Shown here piece after piece: positions 1-8,336 of a stretch of DNA of 64,000 nt (positions are counted from its first letter, which is position 1; each line of letters opens with the position of its first letter). Where the stretch lies: NCBI RefSeq assembly GCF_042850945.1, contig NZ_AP031496.1, positions 2,790,001-2,854,000 on the forward strand, read 5' to 3'. The stretch is from Halioxenophilus aromaticivorans (GTDB taxonomy: Bacteria; Pseudomonadota; Gammaproteobacteria; Pseudomonadales; Cellvibrionaceae). Under the pieces are notes generated by a model that was given only the letters and a program-made list of their open reading frames with translations, ran no database searches and was not told where the DNA came from. The position numbers and the translations under genes were made by a program.

Positions 1-886
1 GCAACAGTTCAGGTGTCATCGTCAGGTACTTTTGGGTCGAACTCAGATTCACGTGACCGAGGTAGATGGACAGTTTCGGTAGCAGTTTTTGCACATCGGC
101 GCCTGCCCTGTACCAAGCAATCAATCTATTTACGGCCGCGGCATGACGTAAATCATGGAGACGGGGCTGGTAGCGTGCCCCATCCGTTCGTAGGATACCG
201 GCATATGTACGTAGATCTCGAAAAGCCTGTTGTACAGTAGGAATTGCCAAAGCTTGACCTGTGCGCCCAACGAGAAAAGGGGCTTCCGGGATATCCTCGT
301 GCCCTGCACTTCGCCGTTCTTGTGCATATCGATCCACTGCTTCCGTCAGGTGATGACACATGGGGACTAACCTAGACTTGTAAAATTTAGTTCCACAAAT
401 ATTTAGTAACCCATTAGCCAAGTCGACATCTGCCATCGTCAGAGAAAGGGCTTCGCTGATTCGCAACGCTGCACCATAAAGCAACAGTAGAATGATTCGG
501 AACGTGTGTGGTTCCAACAGGACATGGGTCTTTCGGAAAGAGGTAGTTGCGTCCAAAAGACGACGGACTTCGTCGTGAGTATAGATGTAGGGGACAAAGC
601 GCGGCGGAAGTTTTGGAATGACTTTTGGTAGAGGAGATGAGCTAATGTGCCCGCGGCTAAGTGCGTAATAGTAGAACCCAACCAGGGTCTGGTACTTACG
701 ATGCCAGTAGCAAGTGGCTGGATTACCCAAGAAACAGAGAACCTGATCTGGGTCTACATCCTGCGCATCAGTGCTCGCTGCGGTCGTTCGAGCAAACGCT
801 TTAAGTATATACTCACAGCTTGTGAATTTTTGGCCCAATGACTTTCGAAAGGTAACATACTCGGTAATTAGATCGTGAAGTTTCAT
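1..886 (-). CDS. Tyrosine recombinase, second of a tandem array (3' end outside window)
   Basis: An open frame runs from an ATG at 884-886 to the left edge without a stop, so at least 295 residues are present and the C-terminus is missing. It encodes a phage-integrase-type tyrosine recombinase. The catalytic-domain signatures are visible: the first Arg in YGAALRISEAL, HDLRH, and LGHVNLSSTQKYL near the edge, which supplies the His and the Tyr nucleophile. The start overlaps the stop of the upstream recombinase by four bases (ATGA), with GGAGG about five bases before the ATG, so translational coupling is likely. Two consecutive overlapping recombinases are the layout of RIT (recombinase in trio) elements, in which a third would follow. 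That third gene would lie outside the window, so RIT membership is inferred. Confidence 0.8.
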   Translation of the reverse strand, partial: MKLHDLITEYVTFRKSLGQKFTSCEYILKAFARTTAASTDAQDVDPDQVLCFLGNPATCYWHRKYQTLVGFYYYALSRGHISSSPLPKVIPKLPPRFVPYIYTHDEVRRLLDATTSFRKTHVLLEPHTFRIILLLLYGAALRISEALSLTMADVDLANGLLNICGTKFYKSRLVPMCHHLTEAVDRYAQERRSAGHEDIPEAPFLVGRTGQALAIPTVQQAFRDLRTYAGILRTDGARYQPRLHDLRHAAAVNRLIAWYRAGADVQKLLPKLSIYLGHVNLSSTQKYLTMTPELL

Positions 887-2124
887 AGGAGACCTCCAAG
901 ATCAAACTCAGCAACTTCCCGCAACCCTGCAATATCTACCTTCGCGTATACACTGGTTGAGGCGGGATCCCTGTGTCCAAGATGATCGCCGATCTCTTTC
1001 ATCGAAAGACCATTCGCTAAAAGGTGAGTTGCACAGGCGTGGCGAATCGAATGTGGTCCGTAATGGCGAATCGGGACGCCTAATGGTCGAAGACGATCAC
1101 TTACCACTTTCCACAAAGCGGATCCACTCAGTGGCCCATAAGGGGCTCTCAGGGTTAGAAAAATATATCGAGATGGTCGCTGCAACCGCACTTCCTTCAG
1201 ATACCGGAGAATCGCTTCACCGACAGGGCGTATCAGCGGATATTGCTGAGTTGTGCGCGGTTTGGGACGAACAATGTTAATACGCTCCTGATCCCAATCC
1301 AAGTCTTCCAATCGCAGTCGTTGTACTTCTCCTGATCGAAGCCCATAAATTGCAAATAACATCAATATCGCCCGATCGCGAATACAGACCGGACGGTCTC
1401 CGCTACAGCTAGCCAATATTTGCTGGACCACTCCCCATGGCGGTCCTGAAGGGACTAGCTCGTGTTGATAAACGCGCGGAGCTATAATTGCTGCCGCCAG
1501 ACCTGGTGAGCACCAACCATTCATTTCGACGTAACGGAAGAACGCGCGCAGCGAGGCTGCATAGAATCCAATGCTGTTGCGAGTACAGCCATCGCGATAA
1601 CCTTTCCGAGCAATGGCCTCATCAATTTGTTTAATAGTGATTGATGAAAGATCGTTGTTTACAGCATACCGGCTCAGAAACGCTCTGATGTGTCCGCATT
1701 CACTGCGAATCGTCATGTCGGACAGACCACGATCACGATACATATAGTCAGCAAATGCCTCAATAAAGGGGACATATAAAGGTTCAGGCGCTGGGCGCAA
1801 TCGATTCATAAAGCCAAGCCACTGCTTGGCAATTGATATAAAGTGTGCTTTTGTTTTTTGTGCATCCCTGAGTTTAAAGTGAGCTGGCTCACGATAGGCC
1901 CACTTGTGAGCGGCCAGCTCTATTTCCTCGGCACGAATCAGACCATCTGTTTGCAATTTAAGTTCGTTAGTAATTACGAGTAGCTCCCGCGCTTTGCGAC
2001 GAAGCGTACTGCGAGGGGTACCGTTTTTTTGGCAATGGCGAAGAAATTGGAGCCGCTGTTCGAGAAGGGGTGCAGAGCTGTGCCGGGTAACTGCTGCTGG
2101 ACAGTTAAATAGTTGATCAAACAT
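883..2124 (-). CDS. Tyrosine recombinase, first of a tandem array
   Basis: Site-specific tyrosine recombinase of about 413 residues if the ATG at 2122-2124 is used. It has an N-terminal SAM-like core-binding domain and a C-terminal catalytic domain with GLRSGEVQRL (first Arg), HSIRHACATH (His-x-x-Arg), LGHRDPASTSVY (His and the Tyr nucleophile). The same frame is open to a TTG at 2163, but that codon lies inside the terminal repeat of the neighbouring IS21-type element, so the ATG is preferred. No good ribosome-binding site precedes it, and the IS begins about 30 bases upstream, so the native promoter has probably been displaced. The gene overlaps the next recombinase by four bases and fits the first gene of a RIT-type array. 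Confidence 0.8.
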   Translation of the reverse strand: MFDQLFNCPAAVTRHSSAPLLEQRLQFLRHCQKNGTPRSTLRRKARELLVITNELKLQTDGLIRAEEIELAAHKWAYREPAHFKLRDAQKTKAHFISIAKQWLGFMNRLRPAPEPLYVPFIEAFADYMYRDRGLSDMTIRSECGHIRAFLSRYAVNNDLSSITIKQIDEAIARKGYRDGCTRNSIGFYAASLRAFFRYVEMNGWCSPGLAAAIIAPRVYQHELVPSGPPWGVVQQILASCSGDRPVCIRDRAILMLFAIYGLRSGEVQRLRLEDLDWDQERINIVRPKPRTTQQYPLIRPVGEAILRYLKEVRLQRPSRYIFLTLRAPYGPLSGSALWKVVSDRLRPLGVPIRHYGPHSIRHACATHLLANGLSMKEIGDHLGHRDPASTSVYAKVDIAGLREVAEFDLGGLL

Positions 2125-2155
2125 ATCTGTTCGGCGACAATTAGGGTGACCGGTT

Positions 2156-2176
2156 GACGACAACTATCTTGGCCGG
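2156..2176 (+). repeat. Left terminal inverted repeat of the IS21-type element
   Basis: Nineteen of its 21 bases match the reverse complement of 4535-4555. The shared core is CAACTATCTTG followed by CCGG. It overlaps the in-frame TTG upstream of the left-hand recombinase. Confidence 0.75.
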
Positions 2177-2221
2177 TTGGGTGTGACAATAGGTACTTTG
2201 TTTTCCACTTTGGAGCACAGA

Positions 2222-3751
2222 GTGCCGGGTCAACACATAACCAACCGACAAGAGGAGCTGTACATGCAGCATCGACAAGACGGCGCCAGCCAGGAAGTGG
2301 CGGCCGCTAAGGCAGGAATTTCCGTCCGCTCTGGACGACGCATCGAAAAATCAGGCGCACCTCGCATTCAAACCCAGAGAGATTGGCGCACACGCGAAGA
2401 CCCGCTTAACGCGGTATGGAGTACCGAACTGGAGGTATTGCTTGAGCGGGAGCCGTCACTGACCGGCACGACCTTATTGGAATATCTGGAAGAGCATTAC
2501 CCGGAACATTACGACCAGCGTGTTCTGCGTACCTTGCAGCGACGGGTCAAACAATGGAAAGCACTGAATGGCCCCGATCAGGATGTTATCTTCCGCCAGC
2601 AGGCGGCCATTGCACAGCAGGGTTTCTCTGACTTCACTCACCCTGACAGCCCGATCACTATCCAAGGGACGCCCTTAAAACACCTGCTGTATCAGTTCCG
2701 CCTGGCCTACAGCGGTTGGCGCTCGGTTACCGTGGTGCAGGGTGGAGAAAGCTATGCTGCTCTTGCTTGCGGGCTACAGCGAGCCTTGCAACAGGCCGGT
2801 GGCAGCCCGATTGAGCACCGCACCGACAGCTTAAGTGCAGCACGCAACAATCGACAAAATGTCTGGACCGACGCCTATGGCGAGTTATGTGCACACTATC
2901 GGATGCAGCCCACCCGCAATAACCTGGGGCAGTCACATGAAAACGGTGTGGTTGAGTGCGCCAACGGGTCGCTAAAACGTCGCCTGTCGCAGCAACTGAA
3001 GCTGCGCGGGCACCATGACTTTGACAGCATTGAGGCCTACCAAGCGTTCATTGATCAGGTGGCATCCAAACTCAATCGCCGCTCTCACTCGCGTTTTACT
3101 GAAGAGCAGCAGGCCTTACAGCCCTTACCTAGTCATGAGGCCGCCGATTACCAAACGCTGAATATCAAAGTCACACGCTCTTCGACCATAGAGGTCCGGC
3201 GCGTGGTCTACACCGTGCCCTCGCGGCTAATCGGTGAGCGCGTTCAGGTCAGGCTGCATCATGACCAGCTGGTGTTGCACATCGGGCAGCAGCAGGCACT
3301 AACGCTACCACGTATCTACCCTAAGCCAGGAGAGAGCCGTGCCCGCTGTATCAATTACAAGCACGTCATCCGCTCACTGGCGTCCAAACCTCAGGCGTTC
3401 CGCTACTCTCAGCTGCGCGATGATCTCTTGCCCGACGACAACTACCGCCAGCTTTGGCGTCATGCCGATCAGCAGCTGGAGGCTCGCGAGGCCTGTAAGT
3501 GGATCGTCACCGTACTCAGGCTAGCCTATGAATACGATGATGAGCAGGCGCTAGGGCAGGACTTGTTGGTTCACGCTAAAGCCGGCAAGTTCGCGACAAT
3601 TACGGAGCTTCAGGCCCGCTACCTCACCAGCCATCAACCCACCTTGCAAGCCACCTCCACCCAGCATGAGCTGATTAGCTATGACGAGCTGCTGTCAACG
3701 ATAACGGGCGATAGCCGGCTGCTAGATCTGGCGCAGGAGGTGGTGTTGTGA
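2222..3751 (+). CDS. istA: IS21-family transposase IstA
   Basis: DDE transposase of 509 residues. The GTG at 2222 is chosen because it has GGAG six bases upstream and gives the N-terminus MPGQHITNRQ seen in this family; the open frame itself extends back to a TTG at 2177. The N-terminus carries a helix-turn-helix. The catalytic triad is visible as Asp137 (FSDFTHPD), Asp202 (HRTDSLSAA) and Glu245 (ENGVVECANG), with the usual 43-residue spacing between the last two. The C-terminal part carries the Mu-type beta-barrel region. It overlaps istB by four bases, as expected for translational coupling of the two subunits. Confidence 0.92.
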   Translation: MPGQHITNRQEELYMQHRQDGASQEVAAAKAGISVRSGRRIEKSGAPRIQTQRDWRTREDPLNAVWSTELEVLLEREPSLTGTTLLEYLEEHYPEHYDQRVLRTLQRRVKQWKALNGPDQDVIFRQQAAIAQQGFSDFTHPDSPITIQGTPLKHLLYQFRLAYSGWRSVTVVQGGESYAALACGLQRALQQAGGSPIEHRTDSLSAARNNRQNVWTDAYGELCAHYRMQPTRNNLGQSHENGVVECANGSLKRRLSQQLKLRGHHDFDSIEAYQAFIDQVASKLNRRSHSRFTEEQQALQPLPSHEAADYQTLNIKVTRSSTIEVRRVVYTVPSRLIGERVQVRLHHDQLVLHIGQQQALTLPRIYPKPGESRARCINYKHVIRSLASKPQAFRYSQLRDDLLPDDNYRQLWRHADQQLEAREACKWIVTVLRLAYEYDDEQALGQDLLVHAKAGKFATITELQARYLTSHQPTLQATSTQHELISYDELLSTITGDSRLLDLAQEVVL

Positions 3752-4512
3752 GCGATTCAGTCGCCCTGCTATTAAAAGAGCTGAAGCTGCCGGCCTTTGT
3801 TCGGCACTACCAGTCGCTGTGGGACACGGCTGTGGAGAAAAGCTGGTCCCACACCGACTACCTGGCGGCTCTATGTGAGTACGAGCTATCTGATCGTTAT
3901 CAGCGCAGGACTCAAAAATGGATACGCGAAGCCAGGCTCGCAACCAGTAAAACCTTCACAGCCTTGGATAACAGCAGCTTGAGCAGACCCAATCAAGCGG
4001 TACTGGCCAAACTGCAACAAGATACAGACTGGGCGCACAACGCGGATAACGTCCTGCTGATTGGCCCCAGTGGTACCGGCAAAACCCACATAGCCAACGC
4101 TTTGGGTCACCGGCTTGTTGAGCAAGGAGTGCGCTGCAAGCTGTTTCCGGCCATCGCACTGGTTCAGCTCTTGCAGCAAGCCAAGCGGGATCTTGACCTG
4201 ATGACGGCAGTGACCCGACTGGATAAATACCGGGTCATCATCATTGACGACATTGGCTATGTGAAGAAAACCGATGCTGAAACACATGTGCTGTTTGAGT
4301 TTATCGCCCATCGTTACGAAAGTGGCAGCCTGATCATCACCGCCAACCAGCCCTTCAGTGAATGGGATCAGATCTTCCCCGACAGCATGATGACAGTGGC
4401 AGCTGTCGATCGGCTAATACACCACGCGACAATTATCGAACTTGAGGGGGAAAGCTATCGAAAGCAGCACCAGTTAGCACAAGCAAAAAGCAGTAAAAGT
4501 AAAAGCACCTAA
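3748..4512 (+). CDS. istB: IS21-family helper ATPase IstB
   Basis: AAA+ ATPase of 254 residues, related to DnaC, that directs target choice and assists IstA. The Walker A motif GPSGTGKTH and the Walker B motif IIIDDIGYVKK are intact, and the N-terminal IstB/DnaC-like region is present. The GTG start overlaps the istA stop (GTGA), with AGGAGG just upstream. It is full length for the family. Confidence 0.93.
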   Translation: MSDSVALLLKELKLPAFVRHYQSLWDTAVEKSWSHTDYLAALCEYELSDRYQRRTQKWIREARLATSKTFTALDNSSLSRPNQAVLAKLQQDTDWAHNADNVLLIGPSGTGKTHIANALGHRLVEQGVRCKLFPAIALVQLLQQAKRDLDLMTAVTRLDKYRVIIIDDIGYVKKTDAETHVLFEFIAHRYESGSLIITANQPFSEWDQIFPDSMMTVAAVDRLIHHATIIELEGESYRKQHQLAQAKSSKSKST

Positions 4513-4534
4513 CCGGCCATCATAGTTGTCGCGG

Positions 4535-4555
4535 GCCGGACAAGATAGTTGACGT
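4535..4555 (-). repeat. Right terminal inverted repeat of the IS21-type element
   Basis: This is the reverse complement of the left end with two mismatches (core CAAGATAGTTG). A second related inverted copy lies just inside at 4513-4530. Beyond it, 4556-4667 holds no gene that I can support. Confidence 0.7.
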
Positions 4556-4667
4556 CTAACACATATCGAACCTCCTGAATGGAGAATGGGAGGCTCAATT
4601 ATCCAGATAATTATGTTGCATTAAAAATCATACAAAACACCAAAAGTAGCCCAAATTAACGATTGAA

Positions 4668-4985
4668 TCATCCGGATAACACATAACTGAAAATGCCACA
4701 TAACTCGACGGGCAACAGATCGGCCTGGCGGGCGGCGAGCCAGCGCTTGGCGGCCGTCGCCTGGCACTTCGGGCAATGACGGTTGCGACACGAGTTATAG
4801 GCCACCTGGGTGTGCGCGCACGCACGGCAGCGCAGCACATGGCCGCCGAGCTCGGCACGGCGACAGTGCTCAATGGCCGACATGGCCTTGAGCTGGCCGA
4901 GGCTGAGGTGCCCGGCCCGTTGTTGCCGCCACAGCGATCCGCGGTCGCGGAAAATATCCGCAACCTCGAGGGTTGCGCGTGACAT
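4668..4985 (-). pseudogene. Truncated IS91-type transposase (N-terminal zinc-binding part)
   Basis: A 105-codon frame matching the N-terminus of IS91-family Y2 rolling-circle transposases. It carries the zinc-ribbon cysteines in LRCRACAHTQV and SCRNRHCPKCQ. Homology ends near LLPVE (about 4705), after which the frame soon stops, so the HUH and tyrosine catalytic region is missing. The start lies ten bases downstream of the integrase stop on the same strand, the usual order in integrase-bearing IS91 relatives. The element cannot transpose alone. Confidence 0.8.
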
Positions 4986-4995
4986 GGCCGGTGCG

Positions 4996-5880
4996 TTAGT
5001 GCAGTGGTGCCAGAGTCAACGCATCCAGGGGGCTCTTGGTATCACGCAAGGTGCGGGTGGCCACCTGAGAGTAGAGCGCGGTGGTCTCGAGCTTCTTGTG
5101 CCCGAGTGCGACCTGAATGATACGAATATCCACCCCCTGCTCGAGCAGGTGTGTGGCAAAGCTGTGCCGCAACGTATGCAGGGACACACGTTTGCTGATC
5201 CCTGCCGCGGTGGCGGCGGCGTGACAGGCGCGATTGAGCTGACGCGAGGAGAGCGGGTTGATCGGGTTTTGTCCCGGGAACAGCCAGCCGCCGTCGAGCA
5301 TCCAGTGCTTGGCGTGAGCGATCCGCCACCAATCGCGCAGGATACCGAGCAACGCCGGCGACAGCATGGCGTTGCGGTCCCTGCTGCCTTTGCCCTGCTC
5401 GACATGCAGGATCATACGGGTGCTATCAATATCGCTGACCTTCAGGTGAAGCACTTCGCTGGCGCGCAAGCCCGCGCCGTAGGCCACCGACAGCGCCGCT
5501 TGAACCTTGGCGTTGGCAGCAGCCTCAAGCAGACGTGCGACCTCCTCCGCGCTGAGTACCACCGGCAGGGTTCGCGGTGTTGAGACCGTGGCAAGCTTGG
5601 CGGCCACCTCGGGGTCCCCGACCGTGACGTTGAAAAAAAACCGCAGTCCCGCGATCGCGGCATTGATACTGATACTGGAAGTGCCGCTCTCAACCAAATG
5701 TAACTGATAGAGCCGTAAGTCTTCCGCTGTGGCGCTATGGGGTGAATGGCCCAAATAGCATGCCAGGCGCTTAACGGCGCGGATGTACCCGGTTTGGGTC
5801 TTGGGAGTTAATTTACGCATCGTCATATCGTCGATCATGCGTTGACGCAAGGGGCTGATTGTTCTGGTAGACTGAGTCAT
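4996..5880 (-). CDS. Tyrosine integrase associated with an IS91-type element
   Basis: Intact 294-residue tyrosine recombinase. An N-terminal SAM-like domain (about 15-95) is followed by a catalytic domain with AYGAGLRASEV (first Arg), HTLRHSFATH (His-x-x-Arg), LGHKKLETTALYSQ (His and the Tyr nucleophile). It precedes the truncated IS91-type transposase on the same strand, the common arrangement in this IS group. A fragment of a close paralogue, in the opposite orientation, lies at 22949-23068. The G+C content appears higher than in the neighbouring IS21 flank, consistent with separate origins. Confidence 0.88.
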   Translation of the reverse strand: MTQSTRTISPLRQRMIDDMTMRKLTPKTQTGYIRAVKRLACYLGHSPHSATAEDLRLYQLHLVESGTSSISINAAIAGLRFFFNVTVGDPEVAAKLATVSTPRTLPVVLSAEEVARLLEAAANAKVQAALSVAYGAGLRASEVLHLKVSDIDSTRMILHVEQGKGSRDRNAMLSPALLGILRDWWRIAHAKHWMLDGGWLFPGQNPINPLSSRQLNRACHAAATAAGISKRVSLHTLRHSFATHLLEQGVDIRIIQVALGHKKLETTALYSQVATRTLRDTKSPLDALTLAPLH

Positions 5881-5929
5881 GGGGTTGCTCCTGTGTTGAG
5901 GTTAGGAGGTGTGCACCCTTAAGTTCAGC

Positions 5930-5949
5930 ACAGGACAGCCCCATCCTGT
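5930..5949. other. Short hairpin upstream of the IS91-type integrase
   Basis: ACAGGA and TCCTGT form a perfect six-base stem with an eight-base loop, about 50 bases upstream of the integrase start. IS91-family ends carry small hairpins, so this may mark an element end, but the boundary cannot be fixed from one copy. The rest of 5950-6176 contains no convincing gene. Confidence 0.3.
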
Positions 5950-6176
5950 AGTCGATGTGATGTTTGGTTGTGCGCGGCTACTGAACGTGCCGCCTATTAC
6001 CGCGATAGCGGTTTAGTCCAATTCCACATACCGGTCTTACAGGATAACGATAAATTCTTTGATTTCGATTGATTGGGATCGACAGCTTCCAGCCAATATA
6101 CGGTAATTTCTGTGTTGCTCTACTCATGAATATTCTTGCGGCAGGAGTTTGATTGGAGGCAGCCGTAGAGGCGGTG

Positions 6177-6374
6177 TTACTTGAGGGGAACGAACGGCAT
6201 GAGTCGGCTTGTGGGGTCAAACTCGCAGACGGTGGGAGCTACCTCGACCTCTTCAATGGCGAAACATTCGGCCATGGTGGATCCAGTGCCGAGCATTAAA
6301 CCGGTAGATAACATCGCTGATGCAAGTGGTTTATAAGTTGGCTGTTGCAAAATAATTAAATCTTGGTAAACCAT
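6177..6374 (-). pseudogene. Possible leftover N-terminus of a TonB-dependent receptor
   Basis: A short frame whose N-terminus resembles a signal peptide (hydrophobic LASAMLSTGLMLGTGSTMA) followed by FAIEEVEV, which looks like the TonB-box start (EEVVVTAQ) of the two intact receptors in this window. The rest of the receptor is absent and the frame stops after about 65 codons. It lies between IS91-type and IS200-type debris, so truncation by transposition is plausible. The similarity rests on a short stretch and could be chance. Confidence 0.3.
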
Positions 6375-6433
6375 CGCCTCTGGCGGTGAGACACGAGTAG
6401 GCTCTGCCGAAGCGGCGTGCAGAGTAGAAAATG

Positions 6434-6466
6434 GCCTCCTTTGAACCGGCAAGTTCTATAGGAGGC
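6434..6466 (+). promoter_or_regulatory. Hairpin sequestering the IS200 tnpA ribosome-binding site
   Basis: GCCTCCT at 6434-6440 pairs perfectly with AGGAGGC at 6460-6466, and an inner GAAC/GTTC stem closes the loop. AGGAGG is the ribosome-binding site of the ATG at 6471, so the RNA fold would block initiation. Translational repression by a leader stem-loop is established for IS200-type tnpA genes. Here the regulator outlived the gene it controls. Confidence 0.7.
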
Positions 6467-6470
6467 AATT

Positions 6471-6671
6471 ATGAGCGACTGGCAAAGCCAAGCTCACGTT
6501 AGACATTATTGCAAATATCACGTTGTATTTGTGCCGAAGTATCGTAAAAAGTCGATCTACGGAACTCAGAGGACGGATATCGGAGGTATTTTACGGGAAT
6601 TATGTCGCCAGCAAGGGGTAGAGCTGGTCGAAGGGTATGCGATGAAAGATTATATCCATATGCTGTTGATG
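6471..6671 (+). pseudogene. tnpA: Truncated IS200-type transposase TnpA
   Basis: The first 67 codons match Y1 transposases of the IS200 group (HVRHYCKYHVVFVPKYRKK, then LRELCRQQGVELVEG). The homology stops at DYIHMLLM. In working enzymes this region is DHVHML with two metal-binding histidines; here the first His is Tyr. The catalytic tyrosine helix is missing. The frame continues to 6908 only by running antisense through the end of aguB, which is not homologous to TnpA. The gene is inactive. Confidence 0.82.
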
Positions 6672-6686
6672 ACTGCTCTCTTTATA

Positions 6687-6709
6687 CGTCATTATTTTAA
6701 TGACGTTTT
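6687..6709 (+). terminator. Hairpin followed by TTTT (possible terminator)
   Basis: CGTCATTA and TAATGACG form a perfect eight-base stem with a TTT loop, followed by four T on the plus strand. It is AT-rich and therefore weak. It lies between the tnpA stump and the 3' end of aguB. Confidence 0.35.
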
Positions 6710-6783
6710 GGTACTCCCGCCCCCATCCATGGGGGAATATGGGAAATGCTACCAAGATGAATCATCTTCCTTGATGTCAATCG

Positions 6784-7665
6784 CTAGCGTTTATGGCTCT
6801 GCTCACCGTCCAACGTCATTAATGGTTGGTATAGTTCGGGTCGACGATCGCGGAACAGGTTCCACAGGTCGCGATAACGTTGTGCCTCGCCGAGATCGAT
6901 TTCACTGACCAGTACCTGGCGTTCATCCTCCGAGGCTTCAACCACAATTTCACCCAGATGGTCGGTAATAAAAGAGGAACCGTAGAAGCGCATATGACAG
7001 CTCTCGCCGGTTTCACACCCGATGCGGTTGGAGGCTGCCACCGGGATGACATTGGCCGCCGAGTGTCCCTGTTGGGTGCGTTGCCAGTGGCGCAGGGCCT
7101 TGGTATCGGTGCTATTGGGCTCTGAGCCGATAGCGGTGGGGTAGAGTATTAATTCCGCCCCTTTTAAGGTGGCAATGCGTGCGGTTTCCGGAAACCATTG
7201 ATCCCAGCAGACTGGTACCGCCACCCGGCAGAATTTGGTGTCCCACACGCTAATTCCGGTATCGCCGGGGCTGAAATAGTACTTTTCAGTATAGCCAAAG
7301 GAGTCTGGGATATGGGTTTTGCGGTATTTTCCGAGTATTTCACCGTCGGCATCGATCATCACCAGCGTGTTGAAGAACGCATTGTTGGCGCGTTCGAAGA
7401 TGCTCACAGGTATTACAATCTCAAGTTCTTTGGCAATGGTTTTAAGCTGCAATACCGCTGGATTTTCCTCAACGCTTGTAGCCAGTTCAAAATACTTGTC
7501 GTTGAGGTCTTTGCAAAAGTAGGGCGTTTCAAACAGTTCCTGCAGCAAGACTATATTGGCACCCTGTGCGGCGGCTTCGTAAACCAATTCAACCGCGTTG
7601 TCGATGTTTTTCTGGCGATCCCAGCTGCAGCTCATTTGCGTAATTGCAAGGTTAATCTTTTTCAT
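6784..7665 (-). CDS. aguB: N-carbamoylputrescine amidohydrolase (intact)
   Basis: Nitrilase-superfamily enzyme of 293 residues that hydrolyses N-carbamoylputrescine to putrescine, CO2 and ammonia, the second step of agmatine breakdown by the AguA/AguB route. The triad is visible: Glu43 in LLQELFETPYF, Lys116 in GKYRKTHIP and Cys153 in VPVCWDQWFPE. The sequence CWDQWFPE and full length support AguB rather than another nitrilase. It lies just downstream of a broken aguA on the same strand. An intact aguA is 7 kb away beside a broken aguB, so this copy probably supplies the AguB activity for both. Confidence 0.92.
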   Translation of the reverse strand: MKKINLAITQMSCSWDRQKNIDNAVELVYEAAAQGANIVLLQELFETPYFCKDLNDKYFELATSVEENPAVLQLKTIAKELEIVIPVSIFERANNAFFNTLVMIDADGEILGKYRKTHIPDSFGYTEKYYFSPGDTGISVWDTKFCRVAVPVCWDQWFPETARIATLKGAELILYPTAIGSEPNSTDTKALRHWQRTQQGHSAANVIPVAASNRIGCETGESCHMRFYGSSFITDHLGEIVVEASEDERQVLVSEIDLGEAQRYRDLWNLFRDRRPELYQPLMTLDGEQSHKR

Positions 7666-7672
7666 AATGTTG

Positions 7673-8077
7673 CTACCTCTCGATATTTATAGGATTTTTA
7701 GAAAACTGTGCTTGCGTGATGCAACCGATACTGCCCCGCCCAGGAGTATGTCTCGACAACCAAGTACCCTGATGATGTTGTAATGTGGGAATTGATCCTG
7801 AATGGCGCGCCAGCGCTATGTCGTCACTCGGGTCTTCATACAAGGGAACAAATACAGCTTCATTACCAATGTAGTAGTTGGCATAGGTGGCGGCGATTCT
7901 CTCTCCGGGCTGTCGCTCCATGGTCGATTCGTCGCGGTCGACGGACGCGTGTTCTTCTTTGCTCCCGCAGACATCACTCTGTGCTGGCCAGATCATCCTG
8001 CACTGCTTTTGGGGGGCGGAGGTGCCGGGGACGTAAAATCCAGCCTGCTTCGGCGTCATCTTTAATGTTTTAGTCAT
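7673..8077 (-). pseudogene. aguA: Agmatine deiminase remnant with large internal deletion
   Basis: The frame starts like the intact aguA at 15061-16167 (GFYVPGTSAPQKQCRMIWP), then jumps near residue 36 to the region equivalent to residue 282 (KEEHASVDRDES, then RQPGERIAATYANYYIGN). About 245 codons are lost, including the residues equivalent to Asp95 and His216. Near the end, a stretch is readable as AIQDQFPHYNII and GCRDILLGG only in another frame, so two compensating frameshifts are present before the terminal GSIGCITQAQFS. The Cys-bearing tail survives, but the protein would not be catalytic. Confidence 0.88.
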
Positions 8078-8099
8078 TGTCTCTGTCTTTTGAAACTAG

Positions 8100-8240
8100 A
8101 GGGGTACTTCGTGGTTCAGTGGGAAATATGCTACTACGACGGGGGGGCGAGCAATATAGATAAAAATGTGGAGATGCCCAATATAGTTTTAAGGGGCAGG
8201 CGGGAGAGGGCGGTTAGATATGGGGAGAGCTAAGGTGATT
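8100..8240 (-). repeat. Upstream region shared by the two aguA copies (first copy)
   Basis: Segments match the region upstream of the intact aguA at about 16190-16290. Shared stretches include ATGCTACT, GAGCAATATAGA, GGGCAGG and GGGAGAG followed by TTA..ATGGGGAG in the same order. This shows that the duplicated block included the aguA promoter and the space to luxR. The stretch 8241-8336 has no gene. Confidence 0.6.
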
Positions 8241-8336
8241 AGAGTTCTTGTGGGTTAGCTGTGGAGTGACGGATCCATAATATAAAGCCCGCTAAGGTAG
8301 TGTTTAAAAAGGAGATCGATATTTCAAGCAAGGGTT

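Larger units (their letters stand above)
2156..4555 (+). mobile_element. IS21-family insertion sequence, apparently complete
   Basis: A two-gene istA/istB element bounded by inverted repeats. The left end reads GACGACAACTATCTTGGCCGG at 2156-2176 apart from one base more than the allowed quote (21 bases; 19 match the right end, reverse complement of 4535-4555). The right end carries an extra internal inverted copy at 4513-4530 (related to GACAACTATGATGGCCGG), as IS21-family ends often have repeated terminal sites. Both genes are open and keep their catalytic motifs, so the element may be active. No perfect target duplication can be defined by eye; the outermost four bases of the ends (GACG) could include part of one. 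It sits directly upstream of the recombinase array and next to an IS91-type remnant. Confidence 0.85.

Noticed and set aside
4810..5583. Plus-strand frame of 257 codons
   Set aside because: Antisense to the IS91-type transposase fragment and integrase, both recognised on the other strand.
6672..6908. Continuation of the tnpA frame beyond 6671
   Set aside because: The residues no longer resemble TnpA and lie antisense to the end of aguB.
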